Assembly: GCA_002340355.1 (NCBI GenBank)
Contig: DDLX01000027.1
Location: 124,001 to 188,000, forward strand
Direction of reading: 5' to 3'
DNA length: 64,000 bases
DNA from: Cytophagales bacterium UBA2561
GTDB taxonomy: Bacteria; Bacteroidota; Bacteroidia; Cytophagales; Thermoflexibacteraceae
Of the stretch, positions 24,910 through 35,051 are shown piece by piece (position 1 is the stretch's first letter; each line of letters opens with the position of its first letter). Under the pieces are notes generated by a model. It searched no databases, was not told where the DNA came from, and saw only the letters and a program-made list of their open reading frames with translations. The position numbers and the translations under genes were made by a program.

Positions 24910-27729
24910 TTATTCAAATAAATTTAATTTTACACCAATTTGTCCTCGTACTCCATAGTACTCGACCTGTAAAGGACGTTCTTTGTCGCCTAAGTAATAT
25001 GTCAAAGGTTCATTATTTAAGTTATTCATTTCCAGATAAATCAAGCCTGATTTTCCAAATTTATAAGAAGCACTTAAATCCAAAGAGGTGTATTTTCCGT
25101 AGTAGCTATCAAATTTGGGGGAACTGCCGTATTCTTCGATATATGGGTCTTTGTGGCTTACTGCTAATCGAGCGGAAAACTTGCCATTATCGTAGTATAA
25201 TCCAACATTAAATAAGTTATCGGCTTGTCGTGGAATGCTCACTTTATCTTCTCTACCTGGGATAGTAAACTCGGAATTCATCATCGTATAGTTGGCAGTA
25301 ATTCCGAAGTTGCTCAAGAAGCTCGGTAAGAAATCCAATTGTTTATTAAGATTGAATTCCAAACCATATAAATAGCCTTGGTCTCCGTTAAGTGGTTGGA
25401 AAAAGGTAACACCAGACCGTCCTTTATATTCGCCGACTCGTGAGCTGTTGAAGATGGGGTCGGTAATCGATTTGTAGAAAAGACCACCTGAAATTACGCC
25501 TACTGTTCCAAAATACTTTTCCACCATCACATCAAAATTCCATGAATAAGTAGGATTTAGTTGGGGATTTCCTGAAAAATATTCGTTATCATGTTCGATG
25601 TACGTTGCGCCTGTCGAAAGCGAACCAAAATCAGGACGGGCAAAACTTCGAGTAACAGCTAAGCGTACATTCGTAGATTCATTAGGCATATATTTGAGGT
25701 GCAAAGCAGGTAATATTGATAAATAATTTTTATCTCCTTTACTGGGTTCTAAACCTGATTCGCCCGTTTCTTCGTTAGTAGAATAAGTTTGTCCTTTAAC
25801 TTCAGTCATTGTTTGGGTCAATCGCAATCCACCAATCAAAGTTAATTTGGGAGAAGCTTTGTAAGTTCCCATTGCATACCCCGAGATGTGTTGTTCATCA
25901 ACATTGAAATGTCGTCCTAATGCGCCTCCGTTTTCCACTAAAGCAGATTCTTCAGGGACAAGCACTAAGTTTGCCTTATTCTGATTATACCAATCACTTA
26001 AATCTTCGACAGGCACAACAGGCGAAAATTGTGTATGATAATTGGCATCCATCTCTTCCAAATACTCATTGCCATTTGGTTGGTCAGTGGTATTAAAATC
26101 GGCTAAAGTTGGTACTGCTCCTTTGGTCTCATCCCATGCATAGAATTCATCTGAAAACTTAGCAATCCGTTCTTTATTTCGATATTTCAGCCCAAATTTT
26201 AATTCCAATTTGTCATTGATAGTATTGGTCAAATTGGCTTGCGCTACAATTTTATCTCGTTCAGAAATCTCAATTTTGTACAATTCTACCCATGCCAATT
26301 TAGTTTGACTTGGATCCATCGTAAATCCAGCAGGCAGATGATTACTGACATCATCCCAAGGATTAGACCCACCATCAATTTCGTTATAGGCATAATTTTT
26401 ACCTGTTCCTCGGTCTTCTAAACCTTCATAACCGACATTTTTTTGGTCAAATCGAACGACGAAATAGGAGTTATCAGCACCATTTGGAATATCTCCGTAA
26501 TAGAATTTATTTTCATAAGAAGACAATTTCCAATCAAGTTTTAAGCCATTTTTGATACGGTGTTTAGCTCCAAATTCTGCTCCCCACATTCTGGTAATGA
26601 GCATATTATGGATATTTTGAACTTCGACACGGTCTTTATCAAAACGTAAGCGGTGCTTATAATGAGTTTCTTCGTCTCGTAATGTTCCGTAAAGTCCTCG
26701 TACATAAATCTTATTATTTTCATTGGGATTATATTCCATAGCTCCATTTAGCCCGTAGGTTTGTCGAGTTCCAACATAATCCCGTAATTCCAGACGGCGA
26801 ATTCCTAAACCGTCTGCTCCTCTTCTTGGCTCATAATTATCAGTTGCCCAGTCTCTTATCCATGCCGTTCCATTAACTAAGTAGCCAAATTTTCCGTCTT
26901 CTGTTTTATCTCCAAAAAGTACATTTCCTGAGAAAATAGGTTTCTTAGCTTTTTGGTTGTAACCACTTCCTAAAGTCAAGTTCAGGGTTTTATCTTCGGG
27001 AGCAGTTCGCAAAATAAAATTGACATTTCCACCAATACCATCGCCTTCTTGGTCAGGTGTCAACGCCTTCGAAACTTCCACAAACTGAATCATATCAGTA
27101 GGAAAAAAATCGAATGCCGTAGCTCTACTCGTCGTTTCTTCTTCGGCGGTAGGTAGTCGGTCTCCGTTGATGCTAGCAGAACTCCACTGTGCGGGTAATC
27201 CTCGAACGGCAACAAATCGTCCTTCTCCTTGGTCTCGTTCGATAGATACTCCTGCCACTCGTTGCACGGCTTCTGCTGCATTTCTATCGGGTAACTTTCC
27301 AATACCATCAGCAGAAATCACGTTAATAATTCGATTAGAATTTTTTTGAGTATTAATTGCTTTCATTTCTCCTTGAACCAAATCCCCCACCACTACAACT
27401 TCATCCATCGTTTTGGCATCTACATTCATCGAAATGATATTGAGGTCTTTACGCTCACCTTCTTCAAGATTAATTTTGAGCATTTTGGTTTCGTAGCCGA
27501 CATACCGAATACTGAGTTCGATTTCGCCAGCTTTCAATTTTCCTAATTCAAAACGTCCATCATAATCCGTTACAGTACCAATAGAAGTTCCCATTACTTG
27601 AATCGTGGCTCCAGGTAAAAAGGAATTGGCATCCTTAATACTTCCCGAAATGGAAGCACTTTGTTGTGCTAATAACATTTGGGAGCCAAAAAACAGCACG
27701 AATGCTAGTAGAGTTTGACCAAATTTCAT
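24910..27729 (-). CDS. TonB-dependent outer-membrane receptor
   Basis: A 939-aa receptor. It has a signal peptide (MKFGQTLLAFVLFFGSQMLL, cleaved after AQQ), then a carboxypeptidase-regulatory-like domain (SISGSIKDANSFLPGATIQV, about residues 26-110), a plug domain (LPDRNAAEAVQRVAGVSIER and VRGLPAQWSSASINGDRLPT) and a 22-stranded barrel ending VRGQIGVKLNLFE. There is no SusD partner. It is the first gene of the row with the FAD oxidoreductase, the DUF5690 carrier and the phosphonatase-like hydrolase, so it may import a phosphonate or a larger phosphonate-bearing compound. It has its own -7 box 60 bp upstream. Confidence 0.93.
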   Translation of the reverse strand: MKFGQTLLAFVLFFGSQMLLAQQSASISGSIKDANSFLPGATIQVMGTSIGTVTDYDGRFELGKLKAGEIELSIRYVGYETKMLKINLEEGERKDLNIISMNVDAKTMDEVVVVGDLVQGEMKAINTQKNSNRIINVISADGIGKLPDRNAAEAVQRVAGVSIERDQGEGRFVAVRGLPAQWSSASINGDRLPTAEEETTSRATAFDFFPTDMIQFVEVSKALTPDQEGDGIGGNVNFILRTAPEDKTLNLTLGSGYNQKAKKPIFSGNVLFGDKTEDGKFGYLVNGTAWIRDWATDNYEPRRGADGLGIRRLELRDYVGTRQTYGLNGAMEYNPNENNKIYVRGLYGTLRDEETHYKHRLRFDKDRVEVQNIHNMLITRMWGAEFGAKHRIKNGLKLDWKLSSYENKFYYGDIPNGADNSYFVVRFDQKNVGYEGLEDRGTGKNYAYNEIDGGSNPWDDVSNHLPAGFTMDPSQTKLAWVELYKIEISERDKIVAQANLTNTINDKLELKFGLKYRNKERIAKFSDEFYAWDETKGAVPTLADFNTTDQPNGNEYLEEMDANYHTQFSPVVPVEDLSDWYNQNKANLVLVPEESALVENGGALGRHFNVDEQHISGYAMGTYKASPKLTLIGGLRLTQTMTEVKGQTYSTNEETGESGLEPSKGDKNYLSILPALHLKYMPNESTNVRLAVTRSFARPDFGSLSTGATYIEHDNEYFSGNPQLNPTYSWNFDVMVEKYFGTVGVISGGLFYKSITDPIFNSSRVGEYKGRSGVTFFQPLNGDQGYLYGLEFNLNKQLDFLPSFLSNFGITANYTMMNSEFTIPGREDKVSIPRQADNLFNVGLYYDNGKFSARLAVSHKDPYIEEYGSSPKFDSYYGKYTSLDLSASYKFGKSGLIYLEMNNLNNEPLTYYLGDKERPLQVEYYGVRGQIGVKLNLFE

Positions 27730-28186
27730 TGTTTTTGTAGTTTAAAATTAACAAATCCTTTTTTAACTATAATTCAAATTTTAACACTACAAAGGTATTG
27801 AAAATTGAGCCTTAATTAAATTATTAGAATATTAATTTCATTTTAATTTTAAATTAATAGGCTTTAAACCTATGATTATCAATATTTTAAAATAAAAAAT
27901 GTATTATTAAGCATCTTTTGTTTTTGAATGAAAATTAAATTGTATTTTAATTTTAAGTTAAATTATTTGAAAAATGTATATAAAACACACAAATTAAAAC
28001 ATAAAACTAATAAATTTTATTACGATTACTTTCAATGAAAAATTGTTTTAATTGATACTTTCGCTTAAAATAAAAATGTGAGTTATTTTTAGATAATAAA
28101 ATTCATATAATTTCTCTAAAATAGCATACTTTTACGAAAACTTAAATAATATCTGAACCTTAATCATTACTGATTCAATAATCATT
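27730..28186. other. AT-rich intergenic region between divergent genes
   Basis: About 457 bp of very AT-rich DNA separate the TonB receptor gene (minus) from the LTA-synthase-like gene (plus). It holds the receptor's -7 box at 27790. A weak box, tactttcg, lies near 28057 facing the other way. No gene or RNA fold is evident. Confidence 0.5.
27790..27797 (-). promoter_or_regulatory. -7 box for the TonB receptor/phosphonate row
   Basis: The plus strand reads caaaggta, so the minus strand is taccttTG-type (TAnnTTTG match). It lies 60 bp upstream of the ATG at 27729. A -33 element is not clear. Confidence 0.5.
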
Positions 28187-30022
28187 ATGTACCAAAGAAT
28201 CTTTTTTTTAATGAAGAGTTTTGCCTTTTGGATAGTCTTTTTTGTATTATCCAAAGTTCTCTTTTTATCCTATCACTATACACACACCTCCAAGCTTGCT
28301 TGGGATGATATAGCTGGGATATTTGCTTATGGTTTGCGTTTAGATATGTCAGTGGCAGGATATATTGTCTTACTTGCAGGTCTATTTATTGTGATTACGT
28401 TACGATTTACTCCTCCTCTTTCACAAAGTCTATTAAAATACTATTATTCTGTTATTTTACTGATTGTTAGTGGTTTATCTTTTGCTGATATTGAATTATA
28501 TCGAAATTGGGCATTTCGTTTAGATGGATCGGTTTTTCATTATTTACAAAATCTATATGAAGTAATTGGGTCGGTTGATATCAATATTCTGATATCAGGA
28601 GTAGCGATTTATACATTGTGGATATGGTTTTGGAGTAAAATTTATCACGAATTTATTGACACAAACTTTGAGAAATATACTGGTCTATTATTTGGCTCAG
28701 AGCTATTACTTTTATTATGTACAGCACTATTCATCATTCCAATTCGGGGAGGATTACAACAAATTCCAATTAATATTGGAGCAGTTTATTTTCATGAATC
28801 AAATCCTTTTGCAAACCATTCCGCCATCAATGTAATTTGGAATATTGGGTTTTCAAGTACTCACTCTGATAAAATTCGATACAATAAAAATCTCATTAAA
28901 AAAGAAGATAAAACAACGATAATCAATAGTTTGTATCCATATTCTGACACTACATTATTGGTTTTAAAACATCAAAAGCCAAACGTAATTCTGATTATTT
29001 TAGAAAGTTTTACTGCTAAGGTAGTCGGAACACTCAATCAAAAATATAATGCTACTCCAAATTTAAATCAGATTGCAGAAGAAGGCATCTTGTTTACTAA
29101 TTTTTATGCTTCGGGCGACCGCACAGATAAGGGAATTCCTGCTATTTTAAATGCCTATCCTGCTCAGACGACTACTTCTATTTTAAAATTCCCGAAAAAA
29201 ACGCAAAACCTCCCTTTCCTGAGTAAATATCTTAACAATCTAAATTATAAATCATTATTTTTATATGGCGGAGAATTAAACTTTGGGAATTTTCGAGCGC
29301 ATTTCAAGAATGGGGGTTTTCATCAAATTATTGAAAAACAAGATTTTTCATCTCAACATTATGACCAAAAATGGGGCGTTTATGACCATGTTACGGCTCA
29401 AAGGTTTTATGATGAATTAAAAAATAGACCAGAACCATTTTTTGCCACTTGGTTAACTTTGAGTAGCCACGAGCCTTTTGATGTTCCTACTAATCAACAC
29501 GCTGAAAATCTATCAGAACAAGAACGCTTTATTAACTCCGTGAAATATACCGATGAATGTGTCGGCAAATTAATCGACAAGTTAAAAAACACCTCTTTTT
29601 GGAAAAACACATTAATCATTATTACTGCCGATCACGGAGCGAGACACCCTGATAATTCAGCTAGCTTTGTTCCTGAAAAATTTCATATTCCTATGATATG
29701 GACAGGAGGTGTGCTAAGTTCAGACGCTCCAAAAGTCATCTCAAAATATGGTTCTCAAACTGACATTTTTCAAACTCTTATTAATCAAATGAATGATTCA
29801 ACAAAAATTCCATTTAGTAAGGACTTATTTGCTCAAAATACGCCTTCATTTGCTTTTTATACCTTCAATAATGGCTATGGATTTTTGAATGATACTACTG
29901 TAAAAGTATATGATAATATTGGTAAAAATTACTTGATAAGTACAGGCGATTCGACATTAACACAAAAGCAGAAGGGGCAAGCTTTGTTGGTTAGTTTATT
30001 TGAAGATTTTAATAATCGGTAA
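28187..30022 (+). CDS. LTA-synthase/sulfatase family membrane phosphotransferase
   Basis: A 611-aa protein with five N-terminal membrane segments (about residues 5-190), then an extracytoplasmic alkaline-phosphatase-fold domain. Catalytic and metal-site motifs are visible: VILIILESFTAKVVG (metal Glu), ASGDRTDKGIPAILNAYP (nucleophile Thr), TWLTLSSHEPFDVP and IITADHGARHP (metal Asp-His). In Gram-negative bacteria this family modifies envelope glycans or lipids with phosphoglycerol or related groups, for example OpgB-like enzymes. The donor and acceptor here are unknown. It is convergent with the histidine kinase gene, 22 bp apart. Confidence 0.88.
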   Translation: MYQRIFFLMKSFAFWIVFFVLSKVLFLSYHYTHTSKLAWDDIAGIFAYGLRLDMSVAGYIVLLAGLFIVITLRFTPPLSQSLLKYYYSVILLIVSGLSFADIELYRNWAFRLDGSVFHYLQNLYEVIGSVDINILISGVAIYTLWIWFWSKIYHEFIDTNFEKYTGLLFGSELLLLLCTALFIIPIRGGLQQIPINIGAVYFHESNPFANHSAINVIWNIGFSSTHSDKIRYNKNLIKKEDKTTIINSLYPYSDTTLLVLKHQKPNVILIILESFTAKVVGTLNQKYNATPNLNQIAEEGILFTNFYASGDRTDKGIPAILNAYPAQTTTSILKFPKKTQNLPFLSKYLNNLNYKSLFLYGGELNFGNFRAHFKNGGFHQIIEKQDFSSQHYDQKWGVYDHVTAQRFYDELKNRPEPFFATWLTLSSHEPFDVPTNQHAENLSEQERFINSVKYTDECVGKLIDKLKNTSFWKNTLIIITADHGARHPDNSASFVPEKFHIPMIWTGGVLSSDAPKVISKYGSQTDIFQTLINQMNDSTKIPFSKDLFAQNTPSFAFYTFNNGYGFLNDTTVKVYDNIGKNYLISTGDSTLTQKQKGQALLVSLFEDFNNR

Positions 30023-30044
30023 TTTTAGTATAATCATCAACTTC

Positions 30045-33000
30045 TTAATCTACATATTCCAACAATGGTAATTCGATAAAAAATGAAGTTCCAATATTCA
30101 TTTCTGTTTCAAACCAAATTTTTCCCCCTGAATTTGTGATACCTCGTTTGGCGAGTGCCAAGCCAATTCCTGAGCCTGTATATTTAGTACTAAAATTAGG
30201 AATAAAAACCTTATAACGAATTTCTTCTTCAATTCCAGCTCCATTATCTCGAATTTCAATCAAAATACGTTGATCATCAGGTTTGGTCATTAAAATAACA
30301 ATTTCAGGTTGTCGCTCGTGAGGTACAGCTTGTATTCCATTGAGAATCAAATTAGTAAAAATGCGTCCTGTTAATTTTTGGTCTCCCATTACAAAGGCTT
30401 TTCCAATTAAGATATCTGGTTCGATTTTAACTTTTGTATCATTTCGATATAATAGTACGGTTTGCCGAAGTGTATCTGCGACATCAAATTTCTCATTTTT
30501 AGGGATGGGCATCTTTGCAAACGCTGAAAATGACGAAGCAATATCGCTCAGTGTTTCAATTTGAGTTAGAAGCATTGAGACTCGCTCACCAGCTCTTGGG
30601 TTCTCAACCGATAAAACTCGTTGTAAGTGCTGAAGTGTCAGCTTCATAGGAGTTAACGGATTCTTAATTTCGTGAGCCACCTGCCGTGCCATTTCTCGCC
30701 ATGCTGATTCTTTTTCATTTCGAGAAAGTGCCTGTTTACTCGCTTCCAATTGCCGAAGCATATTATTATAAGCTTTAACTAAAACACCAATTTCATCTTC
30801 AGATTTGTAGTCAATTGGTTCATTATAATCCAAAGTAGTTAGATTAATTTTTTGGGTAATCATTCGTAAAGATCCCGTTAAAACCCTTGAAGCAAAATAA
30901 GAAAGCAACATTAAACTGATAAAAACGAATGTAAAAACATTAATAATCGTAGAAATAATTTGAATAATTTCTTGTTCTGATTCTTTTTGTGACTCAAAAA
31001 ATGGCGTTCCAACAATTCCCAAAAGTTCACCCGTTTCATACGACCGAATAGCAACATAAGCGGAACTATATTTAACTGATCCAACTTCTTCGCTTAACAT
31101 CACCTTATTTTGTGATTTTTCGGCAATATGGGTCATAGCTTGTGGATTTATCAATTTAGCTAATAAATCACTATCATAAATAAATGGTTGATTAGATGCT
31201 AACAAAAACCCCTGATTATCAAATAAATTGATATCAGTTTGTGTAATTTTATGAACAGTTACGATTAGTTCTAATAACTCTTCATGTGAGATCAGACTTT
31301 TATTATATTTTTCTAAATCTTTGACAATATTGGTCGAGATATTTTCAGCTCGTTGTAAATATTCATCCTTAGTGCTATTTCGATTAGTAGAATTTAAATT
31401 ACTGATAATCAAAATACTAAGAGCGAACAATGGTAATGAAAATGCTAGATTAAGATATACTTGAATCCGTGCCGAGAGATTTAATTTTAGTTGTTTTCTC
31501 CGAGAAAATGCCGTATAGGTAGTTGCCGAAAACAACATAAAGATAAATAAGATAATAAATAAAAATGAAAAGTTCGAGGCAATACTTTGGGCAGGAGAAA
31601 AAGAAGAAGTAATGATAATTTCTCGATTATTCTCACCTTTAATTAATAAATGACGATATGTTCCAATTTCTAACTCCTTTTCTTGTTGTGTACTATCAGA
31701 CTGTTTTTTGTGCAATTTCTGTAATAATTCTTTATCATAATTGAAGTCTCCCTTACCATAAGCAAATTCACCATTTTTAAAGATTCCGTAACTAATATCT
31801 GAGTCATCATAAATATTTGGGAAGTCATTTTGTGTTAAAAAAAGAGTTGGATAGACACTATTAGGAATGATTTTTTTCAGTCGTAAGTCCAAAATAACTT
31901 TACCTAATGCTACTCCTCTTCGTTCTATTTCAATAAAAATAAGATAACGTTTGGCGTTATCAGGCATATCTTTAATGAAATAAATACTTTTATAATCTGT
32001 CTCATAATCAGGAATTGCATAACGGTCGAACAACGTATAATAATCTCGATCATAGTTATAAGGTCGTCCTTGTGCATTGAAAATCAGCACACTAATATCA
32101 TACTTATCAAAATAACTTTTCAAATGAGAGCGTTTTATTTTTTGAATAATTAAATCTTTACTCGAAAAGGAACTCATCAAACGATTCTTTATCATAGGGT
32201 CTTTCCTAATATCTGTAAGTGCTTTATCTAATAAAAATTCACCTTGCTCATCGTTTTCAATAAGCAACCGATTGGCAAACGAACGCTTCATACGTCCATC
32301 CATTGTTTTCTCAAAAATGTAAATTGAATATGCTCCAATCATGGCTGAAATAAGCACATTGAAAAATATATACAAATAGGTATCATAACTAAAAGACCGA
32401 ACCATTTTAGGCATTCTTCCAAATGATATTCCTCCGATATAAACTAAGTTTAGGAAGAATACCATTGCATCAAATCGATCTAAAATACTCATTATCAATA
32501 GGAAAATCACTGATGAAATCAATAAATTTTGCCCTAGCTGTCGCATCGAATGATGAATTAGCAACAATAATCGACCAACTATATGACAGGTAAAGAAGTA
32601 AATTAAAGCACTTAAAATAAATATCAGAAAACACGTAATCTTGAAAATATTGAAGTTAATATCTGATGTAATATCTAGTGTTGTTTGTGAATTAAAATAG
32701 ATGGATTCTAATACCAAAAAAAGAAAATAAAAGGAAACAAATGTAACTAATCCTAAAATCACCGCAATCATTTTCTTTTGTTTTTGGGGGAGTTGGAGCA
32801 GCTTTCGATAATTGAATAAACGATAATAATTAAAATAAACAAAACCCACTAAAAAACAGATACTTAACATATTAAGAAATAAGTCACCTAAAGATGGTGA
32901 AATATCCGAAGAGGCATAATATTTAAAATTAAATAAATCATATGGAACTAAGTTAAAAGGCAAATTCAATTTGAGCATGACCGCCCGAATTCCTGCCAAG

Positions 33001-33737
33001 GATACCAGTAAAATGAGAAAACCCTCTGAAACTTTACGCCGATGAATATATTCTTTAAGATTAAGTCGAATTTGTAAAAAGGTGAAAATCAAGGTTAAAG
33101 AGGCAAAAAATAATATCAAATTTCCATAAATTCCTGTGGATTTTAGCTGAATTTTATCAGTATCTGGAGCCGTCATTATGGCACATAAAAAACGTCCATC
33201 TTCCAAATTGACCGTATAGCCATCATCTGAGTTTAAGGAAATACCACGCAACTGGGCATTTTGGAAGATTTCTTCATTGATTTTGAGAGTAAGGTATTGA
33301 TTATCCTCGGGTTCTAAAGATAATGGGATGGCAATTGCTAAACGATAACGATTCCCTTTTAATAAGATAGTTTCTTTTACTACTAAAAAATTACCATAAT
33401 TATTTTGGACTCCTTGTACTTTAAATTTACCTGTAAGACTCTCATTATCAATCATGAATTTATTACTCGTCCAATAACGAAGCTGTTCATTTTGATAGAC
33501 AAAGATGGGGTATTTACTGTCTAATGGTAGGTTTTCAAAATGAATTTTTTGTTGAGTGAGCAACTGTTGCTTGAGTGTAGTCGTTTGTTGTTGAGCTACA
33601 AGTAACTCCGTTTCTAAATTTTCCTGAACTTCTTCCAAGTACACTTCCAAAGGAACAGTATTCCGATAAAAGAAACTCAAGGCAATTGTAACAATCAAGC
33701 AACAAAGTGCTGTAATCAGATAAATATAAGTACGCAA
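30045..33737 (-). CDS. Large NtrY-like membrane sensor histidine kinase
   Basis: A 1230-aa protein. The N-terminal 470 residues contain about eight membrane segments (for example YIYLITALCCLIVTIALSFF and LFLNMLSICFLVGFVYF). A large extracytoplasmic part follows, then two more hydrophobic segments near 740-800, a second sensor region, a membrane segment near 940, HAMP, HisKA with phospho-acceptor His1022 in ARQVAHEIKNPLTPMK, and HATPase with IEIRDNGAGIEEEI and GSGIGLALAKRGI. The start codon is TTG at 33737; no in-frame ATG is near and a stop lies just upstream. No response regulator is adjacent. The signal is unknown. Confidence 0.9.
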   Translation of the reverse strand: MRTYIYLITALCCLIVTIALSFFYRNTVPLEVYLEEVQENLETELLVAQQQTTTLKQQLLTQQKIHFENLPLDSKYPIFVYQNEQLRYWTSNKFMIDNESLTGKFKVQGVQNNYGNFLVVKETILLKGNRYRLAIAIPLSLEPEDNQYLTLKINEEIFQNAQLRGISLNSDDGYTVNLEDGRFLCAIMTAPDTDKIQLKSTGIYGNLILFFASLTLIFTFLQIRLNLKEYIHRRKVSEGFLILLVSLAGIRAVMLKLNLPFNLVPYDLFNFKYYASSDISPSLGDLFLNMLSICFLVGFVYFNYYRLFNYRKLLQLPQKQKKMIAVILGLVTFVSFYFLFLVLESIYFNSQTTLDITSDINFNIFKITCFLIFILSALIYFFTCHIVGRLLLLIHHSMRQLGQNLLISSVIFLLIMSILDRFDAMVFFLNLVYIGGISFGRMPKMVRSFSYDTYLYIFFNVLISAMIGAYSIYIFEKTMDGRMKRSFANRLLIENDEQGEFLLDKALTDIRKDPMIKNRLMSSFSSKDLIIQKIKRSHLKSYFDKYDISVLIFNAQGRPYNYDRDYYTLFDRYAIPDYETDYKSIYFIKDMPDNAKRYLIFIEIERRGVALGKVILDLRLKKIIPNSVYPTLFLTQNDFPNIYDDSDISYGIFKNGEFAYGKGDFNYDKELLQKLHKKQSDSTQQEKELEIGTYRHLLIKGENNREIIITSSFSPAQSIASNFSFLFIILFIFMLFSATTYTAFSRRKQLKLNLSARIQVYLNLAFSLPLFALSILIISNLNSTNRNSTKDEYLQRAENISTNIVKDLEKYNKSLISHEELLELIVTVHKITQTDINLFDNQGFLLASNQPFIYDSDLLAKLINPQAMTHIAEKSQNKVMLSEEVGSVKYSSAYVAIRSYETGELLGIVGTPFFESQKESEQEIIQIISTIINVFTFVFISLMLLSYFASRVLTGSLRMITQKINLTTLDYNEPIDYKSEDEIGVLVKAYNNMLRQLEASKQALSRNEKESAWREMARQVAHEIKNPLTPMKLTLQHLQRVLSVENPRAGERVSMLLTQIETLSDIASSFSAFAKMPIPKNEKFDVADTLRQTVLLYRNDTKVKIEPDILIGKAFVMGDQKLTGRIFTNLILNGIQAVPHERQPEIVILMTKPDDQRILIEIRDNGAGIEEEIRYKVFIPNFSTKYTGSGIGLALAKRGITNSGGKIWFETEMNIGTSFFIELPLLEYVD

Positions 33738-33823
33738 AACTATTGGGGATTAAAAGCATTCATAACTCTGCAAGAAAACCCTTTTTTGCCAAAAAACTCA
33801 AATCTTGTTCGAAAATCTACTTT

Positions 33824-34813
33824 TTAGTTGCGTCCTCGTGTACGTCCACCCGACGATCTTGAATTTGATTTTGAGCCACCCGAAGAGCTTCGAGTCCTTC
33901 CTGAACTTCCAAAACTACTAGAGCGATTTCGATTATTATTTGTACCACTTGACCAACTATTCCGAGAAGGATTATTTGATCTCTTTTGGTTATAATTTCC
34001 TGAATTTGAAGGATTTTGAGATACTGAACGAGAACGGCGTGAATTATCTTGTTGCCAAGAATTGCTTTTATATGAGTTTGATGAATTTAAACTTGGATTG
34101 CTTTGATTTCCTTTAATTTGAGTCTCTTTTTCGAGGTTAATAAGTGATGAATTTGAATTTGTTCGAGCCTGAGAAGTCGAGGAATATGTCGGGAATCCTG
34201 TATTTCGACTGTTTCGTACGCCTTTATAAACCTTTCGAGGATTTCCTCTTGAATAAGAATTTGTCCTATTCGAAATCCAACTTGGAGAGCTATAATATGT
34301 AGGACAAGAAGCACTATAATAATTAGGAGCAAAGTACTGGTTAGAGTACCACACTGCTGAAGGATTCCAACCATAACGATAAAAATAGTTTCTTCCCCAA
34401 GGATCAAACGCTGCTGCTCCGAAATAGGGACGAGAAGAAGCATAATGAAAAGGATCATTCCATAAGTATTGATTTCCAAACGTTTGTCCAAGTGAAATCA
34501 TTAATTGAGGTCTTCGGGCTAAGCCTCCTGCCAGTTGTATTTGTGAAACAGATTGATGTTCCAAATCTAGACCTCGTACCGAAATCTCAGTTGGTTCTTC
34601 AGTGTCTGTATCTTTCTCAGTATCCATTTTTTCTAAGAGAGTTTCTTTCTCTTTTTCAGCTTTCAATAACGCATTTTTAGCAATTACATTACGGTCACTA
34701 GCCATAAAATATAAATCATCATATTCTTCTTCGGTTTGTGCCAAAAGGCAAGTAGAACTAATGGCTAAAAAAACAAATAAAATCTGGAATGATGTGGAAT
34801 GATATATTTTCAT
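33824..34813 (-). CDS. Secreted Ser/Asn/Arg-rich protein of unknown function
   Basis: A 329-aa protein with a signal peptide (ILFVFLAISSTCLLAQ) and an acidic region (EKMDTEKDTDTEEPTE). A central Tyr/Trp/Pro-rich part (PWGRNYFYRYGWNPSAVWYS) is followed by a low-complexity basic tail of Ser, Asn, Arg and Gly (about residues 190-329, ending GGRTRGRN). I know similar architectures from Cytophagales genomes but not a function. The tail may bind nucleic acid or acidic polysaccharide outside the cytoplasm; this is a guess from charge only. The gene stands alone. Confidence 0.75.
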   Translation of the reverse strand: MKIYHSTSFQILFVFLAISSTCLLAQTEEEYDDLYFMASDRNVIAKNALLKAEKEKETLLEKMDTEKDTDTEEPTEISVRGLDLEHQSVSQIQLAGGLARRPQLMISLGQTFGNQYLWNDPFHYASSRPYFGAAAFDPWGRNYFYRYGWNPSAVWYSNQYFAPNYYSASCPTYYSSPSWISNRTNSYSRGNPRKVYKGVRNSRNTGFPTYSSTSQARTNSNSSLINLEKETQIKGNQSNPSLNSSNSYKSNSWQQDNSRRSRSVSQNPSNSGNYNQKRSNNPSRNSWSSGTNNNRNRSSSFGSSGRTRSSSGGSKSNSRSSGGRTRGRN

Positions 34814-35051
34814 GAGGTTTTTTATTTATATTTTATTATTAAATTATTGATAATCAATATATTACAATTAATTATTTTATAAGTATCACTTCATATATAA
34901 AAGACTAACAATTCAGTTTTAGAGTTGTCAAGTTTAAAATAAAAAACGTAAAAAAATTCAATAACGTTTGGAGCTTTTTTGAAATTGCTCAGATTCGTAC
35001 GTATTATAATTTTATCATTTTGTATTAATTATCAGTAATTTAATACCGTAT

